The position numbers and the translations under genes were made by a program. The notes beneath the pieces are model-generated. The model searched no databases, was not told the DNA's origin, and saw nothing but the letters and a program-made list of their open reading frames with translations. Below are positions 13,860-15,983 of a stretch of DNA of 15,983 nucleotides, piece by piece. How positions within the stretch are numbered: the stretch's first letter is position 1; every line of letters begins with the position of its first letter. The DNA comes from CAYOEV01 sp964403075 (GTDB taxonomy: Bacteria; Bacteroidota; Bacteroidia; Cytophagales; Cyclobacteriaceae), in the NCBI GenBank assembly GCA_964403075.1, contig CAYOEV010000036.1:1-15983 (forward strand), in the 5' to 3' direction.

Positions 13860-13901
13860 ATGAACTTTCCTTTGGTCGATTGTCATTTACCCAGCAAGTA
13901 A
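13860..13901 (+). other. 13-codon leader frame overlapping the next start (TAATG)
   Basis: ATG at 13860 begins a 13-residue frame (MNFPLVDCHLPSK) whose TAA shares its last base with the ATG at 13901. Such an overlap allows translational coupling. It is short enough to be chance and has no ribosome-binding site that I can see. Confidence 0.2.
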
Positions 13902-14281
13902 TGATCTATCTTCCGCTGCGAATGAAACTGGCACCTGGATTTTATAAACTGAGAACACGCGACACCTGGGGAAGAAAATTTACGGCGTTCTCCTATCTGC
14001 GCATCCGAAAAGAGCAACAACAACGCTACATGCAATTGAACCATGGTTTGGAAGAGGAGTTGGACGATGAAAAGGAGAAGTTATTGCTGGAGTCCTTTAC
14101 CATTGTCAAGCAGATAAAAAAGCCGATTTCAGTCACCAATGCGACCATTTCCGTAACATTCAGAGACGAAGATGGTGATCCGTTTGAGATGCAGGTACGG
14201 CACGTGGAGGGCCTGGACAGGATCTTTAATTCATTTCCTAGGGTATACAAAGAATTGGGAGGAGCCGACCGAGAGAGATGA
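13901..14281 (+). CDS. hypothetical 126-residue soluble protein
   Basis: There is no signal peptide or membrane helix. The N-terminal part is basic and aromatic ('LAPGFYKLRTRDTWGRKF', 'YLRIRKEQQQRY'). A charged helical stretch follows ('LEEELDDEKEKLLLE'), then a beta-rich end ('SVTNATISVTFRDEDGDPFE'). I recognise no family. ATG at 13901 is chosen; ATG at 13922 or TTG at 13880 are alternatives. The gene converges with the minus-strand gene ending at 14292, only 10 bases away. That close packing supports it being real, since shadows seldom fit so neatly, but the support is only moderate. Confidence 0.6.
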   Translation: MIYLPLRMKLAPGFYKLRTRDTWGRKFTAFSYLRIRKEQQQRYMQLNHGLEEELDDEKEKLLLESFTIVKQIKKPISVTNATISVTFRDEDGDPFEMQVRHVEGLDRIFNSFPRVYKELGGADRER

Positions 14282-14291
14282 TCTTTGTCGA

Positions 14292-14603
14292 TCAATTCAG
14301 GTTTAGGTTTTTGTTCCAACGAATGTTTCGTGCTTCAACCGACTCGATCAGGTCTCCAAATTCGATGTCGATGTGTTTGACACGGTTGGGTCCGAGCGCA
14401 TTTTCCAGGAGTAGTATCAGTTCGGGTTCATACTGGCGATAAACGGTGAGTTCTGCCTTTCGGTAGATGGTGATTTCCGCAATCCCATTGTAGGTAAGTG
14501 AGGCGTTGAACCAGGGTTCGTCTGGGATACCCCAGGTTTTGAAAAATTTCTGACAGGCATCACGCATTAAGAGGAATTCAGAGGAATGGGAAAAATGACT
14601 CAT
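14292..14603 (-). CDS. hypothetical 103-residue soluble protein
   Basis: This small protein has no signal peptide or membrane segment. It appears alpha/beta: an N-terminal helix ('MRDACQKFFKTWG'), then strands ('NASLTYNGIAEITIYRKAELTVYRQY') and a C-terminal acidic part ('VKHIDIEFGDLIESVEARN'). The family is unknown to me. The ATG at 14603 follows the stop of the upstream lipoprotein gene by 20 bases on the same strand, so the two are probably one operon. Confidence 0.65.
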   Translation of the reverse strand: MSHFSHSSEFLLMRDACQKFFKTWGIPDEPWFNASLTYNGIAEITIYRKAELTVYRQYEPELILLLENALGPNRVKHIDIEFGDLIESVEARNIRWNKNLNLN

Positions 14604-14623
14604 GGCTGCGATGGTTAATGGGT

Positions 14624-15073
14624 TTAAAGTTTAGGAATGAAGCGAATGACAGTGTCAGTCAGTCCGGTGGGCACCTTCATGGCATAGGTAAAGCTTTTAT
14701 TTTTTTTGGGCCCCAGTCTCCTGTGGGCGTACTGCCTGGTGCCAAGTTTTTCGTTGTATCGATAAAAATCGATAACCATGTAAAAATCAGGGGTGTTTTG
14801 ATCCGATCTATTGTTGATAAGCCCTTCCATCACATACTTGCCGCGCACATCGTAGCGCGTTTGGATGACCTCTGCATGTAAGTAGGTGAGTTCAGCAGAT
14901 GTACCCATCTGCTTAACTAAGCGTTGATTTTCTTTAACCAGGGAATCAACCATGGATTCCAATTGATCGACCTGATCACGCAAATATCCCAAGCGCTCCA
15001 CTTTCCGTTTGGCTTCTCTGTTGCCACATGAGGCAATGAAAAACACAAATAATACAATGACCAGTAACCGCAT
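14624..15073 (-). CDS. lipoprotein with coiled coil, unknown function
   Basis: This 149-residue protein begins with a lipoprotein signal peptide (Arg2, a hydrophobic run, lipobox 'FIAS' before Cys16). A coiled coil follows ('LGYLRDQVDQLESMVDSLVKEN', about 30-58), then a C-terminal domain of about 85 residues rich in beta strands ('FYMVIDFYRYNEK', 'KSFTYAMKVPTGL'). It is probably anchored in the periplasm by lipid; an acidic export signal after the cysteine is absent ('CGNREAK'). The ATG at 15073 is preferred to a TTG 15 bases upstream because it places the basic residue next to the hydrophobic core. It is the first gene of a two-gene unit with the 103-residue unknown and is divergent from tRNA-Arg. 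Confidence 0.78.
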   Translation of the reverse strand: MRLLVIVLFVFFIASCGNREAKRKVERLGYLRDQVDQLESMVDSLVKENQRLVKQMGTSAELTYLHAEVIQTRYDVRGKYVMEGLINNRSDQNTPDFYMVIDFYRYNEKLGTRQYAHRRLGPKKNKSFTYAMKVPTGLTDTVIRFIPKL

Positions 15074-15157
15074 ACGATGTGTTAACAAACGCCGGACATG
15101 AAGCGTTTCTTACGCCAATTTAAAGAAAGGCGGGAATGTCTGGATGTGCTTTTTGGC

Positions 15158-15165
15158 TATATTTG
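15158..15165 (+). promoter_or_regulatory. -7 promoter element for tRNA-Arg
   Basis: TATATTTG matches TAnnTTTG exactly, 17 bases before the tRNA. The -33 region is poor (AATG at the best spacing). The predicted start near 15171 leaves a short 5' leader to be trimmed. Confidence 0.5.
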
Positions 15166-15182
15166 CCTCCCATTTAACAGAT

Positions 15183-15256
15183 GCACCCGTAGCTCAATTG
15201 GATAGAGCGCTGGATTTCGGCTCCAGAGGTTGAGGGTTCGACTCCTTCCGGGTGTA
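15183..15256 (+). tRNA. tRNA-Arg (anticodon UCG)
   Basis: A complete cloverleaf of 74 bases can be drawn. The acceptor stem is GCACCCG/CGGGTGT with one G-U pair at the end. The D arm is GCTC/GAGC. The anticodon stem is CTGGA/TCCAG with loop TTTCGGC, giving U33 and anticodon TCG. The T arm is GAGGG/CCTTC with loop TTCGACT, and the discriminator base is A. No CCA is encoded, so it would be added enzymatically. The anticodon reads CGA and probably other CGN codons. Confidence 0.95.
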
Positions 15257-15269
15257 CGCACAATTGAAT

Positions 15270-15302
15270 AAAGCCTCTGATTATTGTATGATTGGAGGTT
15301 TT
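15270..15302 (+). terminator. probable terminator of tRNA-Arg
   Basis: AAAGCCTC (15270-15277) pairs with GAGGTTTT (15295-15302) over 8 bp with one G-U pair and a 17-base loop, 14 bases after the tRNA. It is followed by ATGTTTTA rather than an unbroken T-run, so strength is uncertain. Confidence 0.5.
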
Positions 15303-15791
15303 ATGTTTTACATGTGATGGCTCTTCCCACGGTTTTTCTATTTCGATGCATCGCCAACTGATGCAACACCTCTTTGCTTTTATCGGACCAAGACCTCCTT
15401 ACCAGAACGTTGGCATGGGTGCCTGAGTGCTACCCAATAACCTGAAATTTATCGGTTGCTCCTTTTCCGTTTATTGGTTGGCTCATTTGTAGTCCTGTGA
15501 AAAAGGTTATTTGTAATGACCAGAAAGGAAAAATAATTCTAGCAATTAATAGCCCTAAAGGGTTGGTAATCTTTGAATGAGGAAAAATTCAGCCGAAGGT
15601 CCACAACAAATTATAAGCGTAATGCGGATGAGCATGCTAAATTTAAATCAACCTACCATTAACAAACATATTGGCCAACTGAAAATGAGCTAAACTCATC
15701 AAGCACGCATCCTTTGCTTGAGCTGCTTACTACATTCACATAGAGCTATCTACTTGGGATTTTACATAGAACCAGAACTACCTGTTTTATG
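15303..15791. other. gene-free stretch between tRNA-Arg and the porin gene
   Basis: About 490 bases with no convincing reading frame on either strand. Minus-strand frames are broken by stops; the longest fragments contain 'QLAMHRNRKTVGRAI' and 'MSLAHFQLANMFVNG', which match nothing I know. A small hairpin AGCCCT/AGGGTT lies near 15550-15563. I see no second copy of the tRNA 3' end, so there is no direct sign of an attachment site. Confidence 0.4.
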
Positions 15792-15983
15792 CTAAAATCT
15801 TATCTGAAACAAAAATTCACCTGATGTCAGCTGATCACCTGTACCGTAATTTGTGGAGGTGATGGCGGTTTGTAATTTTATGTTGTTACCATTGAAATAC
15901 TTTGTGAATCCGAAGGTATAGCTGTCAAATTCACGGAGTAATGAGTTGTCATTGATACTAAATTCCGGATTTGCTTTTTCATA
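15792..15983 (-). CDS. outer-membrane beta-barrel protein, porin-like (C-terminal end, runs off right edge)
   Basis: The minus strand is open from the window edge to a TAG at 15792-15794, giving the last 63 residues of a protein. They show alternating polar/hydrophobic strands with aromatic ends ('SYTFGFTKYFNG', 'IKLQTAITSTNY', 'GEFLFQIRF') and finish in phenylalanine. A C-terminal Phe preceded by an amphipathic strand is the assembly signal of outer-membrane barrels. The 'YTFGFTKYF..NNIKLQT' order is reminiscent of the last strands of phosphate-selective porin (OprO/P)-like proteins in Bacteroidota. The exact family cannot be decided from this fragment. Confidence 0.7.
   Translation of the reverse strand, partial: YEKANPEFSINDNSLLREFDSYTFGFTKYFNGNNIKLQTAITSTNYGTGDQLTSGEFLFQIRF

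Noticed and set aside
1..15983. CRISPR array, insertion sequence, prophage, toxin-antitoxin or defence cluster
   Set aside because: No regularly spaced repeats, transposase motifs, phage genes or paired small toxin-like genes could be seen on either strand.

Overview
This window looks like ordinary chromosome from a Bacteroidota bacterium, most likely the Cytophagia/Cytophagales. The evidence is the rpsF-rpsR-rplI operon without ssb, a GSCFA-domain protein, a PAS regulator of the Bacteroidota LuxR type, mid-range GC (estimated by eye), near absence of strong Shine-Dalgarno sites, and several matches to the Bacteroidota -7 promoter element TAnnTTTG. The lineage is inferred from gene content and family recall, not from a search.

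Layout. Positions 1-9774 are read almost entirely from the minus strand. In transcription order they hold apaG and a SAM-dependent methyltransferase that abut in the same frame; a membrane-anchored coiled-coil protein of unknown function; rpsF-rpsR-rplI ending in a strong hairpin terminator; a GSCFA protein, a YyaL-type thioredoxin-domain protein and priA, which overlap one another; a two-helix small membrane protein; and the start of a PAS-domain regulator that runs off the left edge. From 9847 to 14281 genes are read from the plus strand: ung, a small surface-type lipoprotein, a Bacteroidota-specific protein of unknown function, a complete ACMSD (kynurenine/picolinate branch of tryptophan breakdown) and an unknown 126-residue protein. 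From 14292 to 15073 two minus-strand genes lie head to tail (a coiled-coil lipoprotein and a 103-residue unknown). They are followed by tRNA-Arg(UCG) on the plus strand, about 535 bases without a gene, and the C-terminus of an outer-membrane beta-barrel protein on the minus strand at the right edge.

Function. Most recognisable genes are housekeeping: translation (S6, S18, L9, tRNA-Arg), replication restart (PriA) and uracil excision (Ung). ACMSD is the only clearly catabolic enzyme and stands alone here. No CRISPR array, insertion sequence, phage gene, toxin-antitoxin pair or defence island is visible.

I did not find a convincing new multi-gene system. The points most worth a second look are small: the apaG/methyltransferase junction (a TTG start directly after an in-frame TAA), two genes whose only good promoter match would give almost leaderless mRNAs, a 47-codon open frame continuing after the stop of the coiled-coil gene, a terminator lying just in front of the GSCFA-yyaL-priA operon, and three gene-free stretches with short palindromes or decayed-looking frames.
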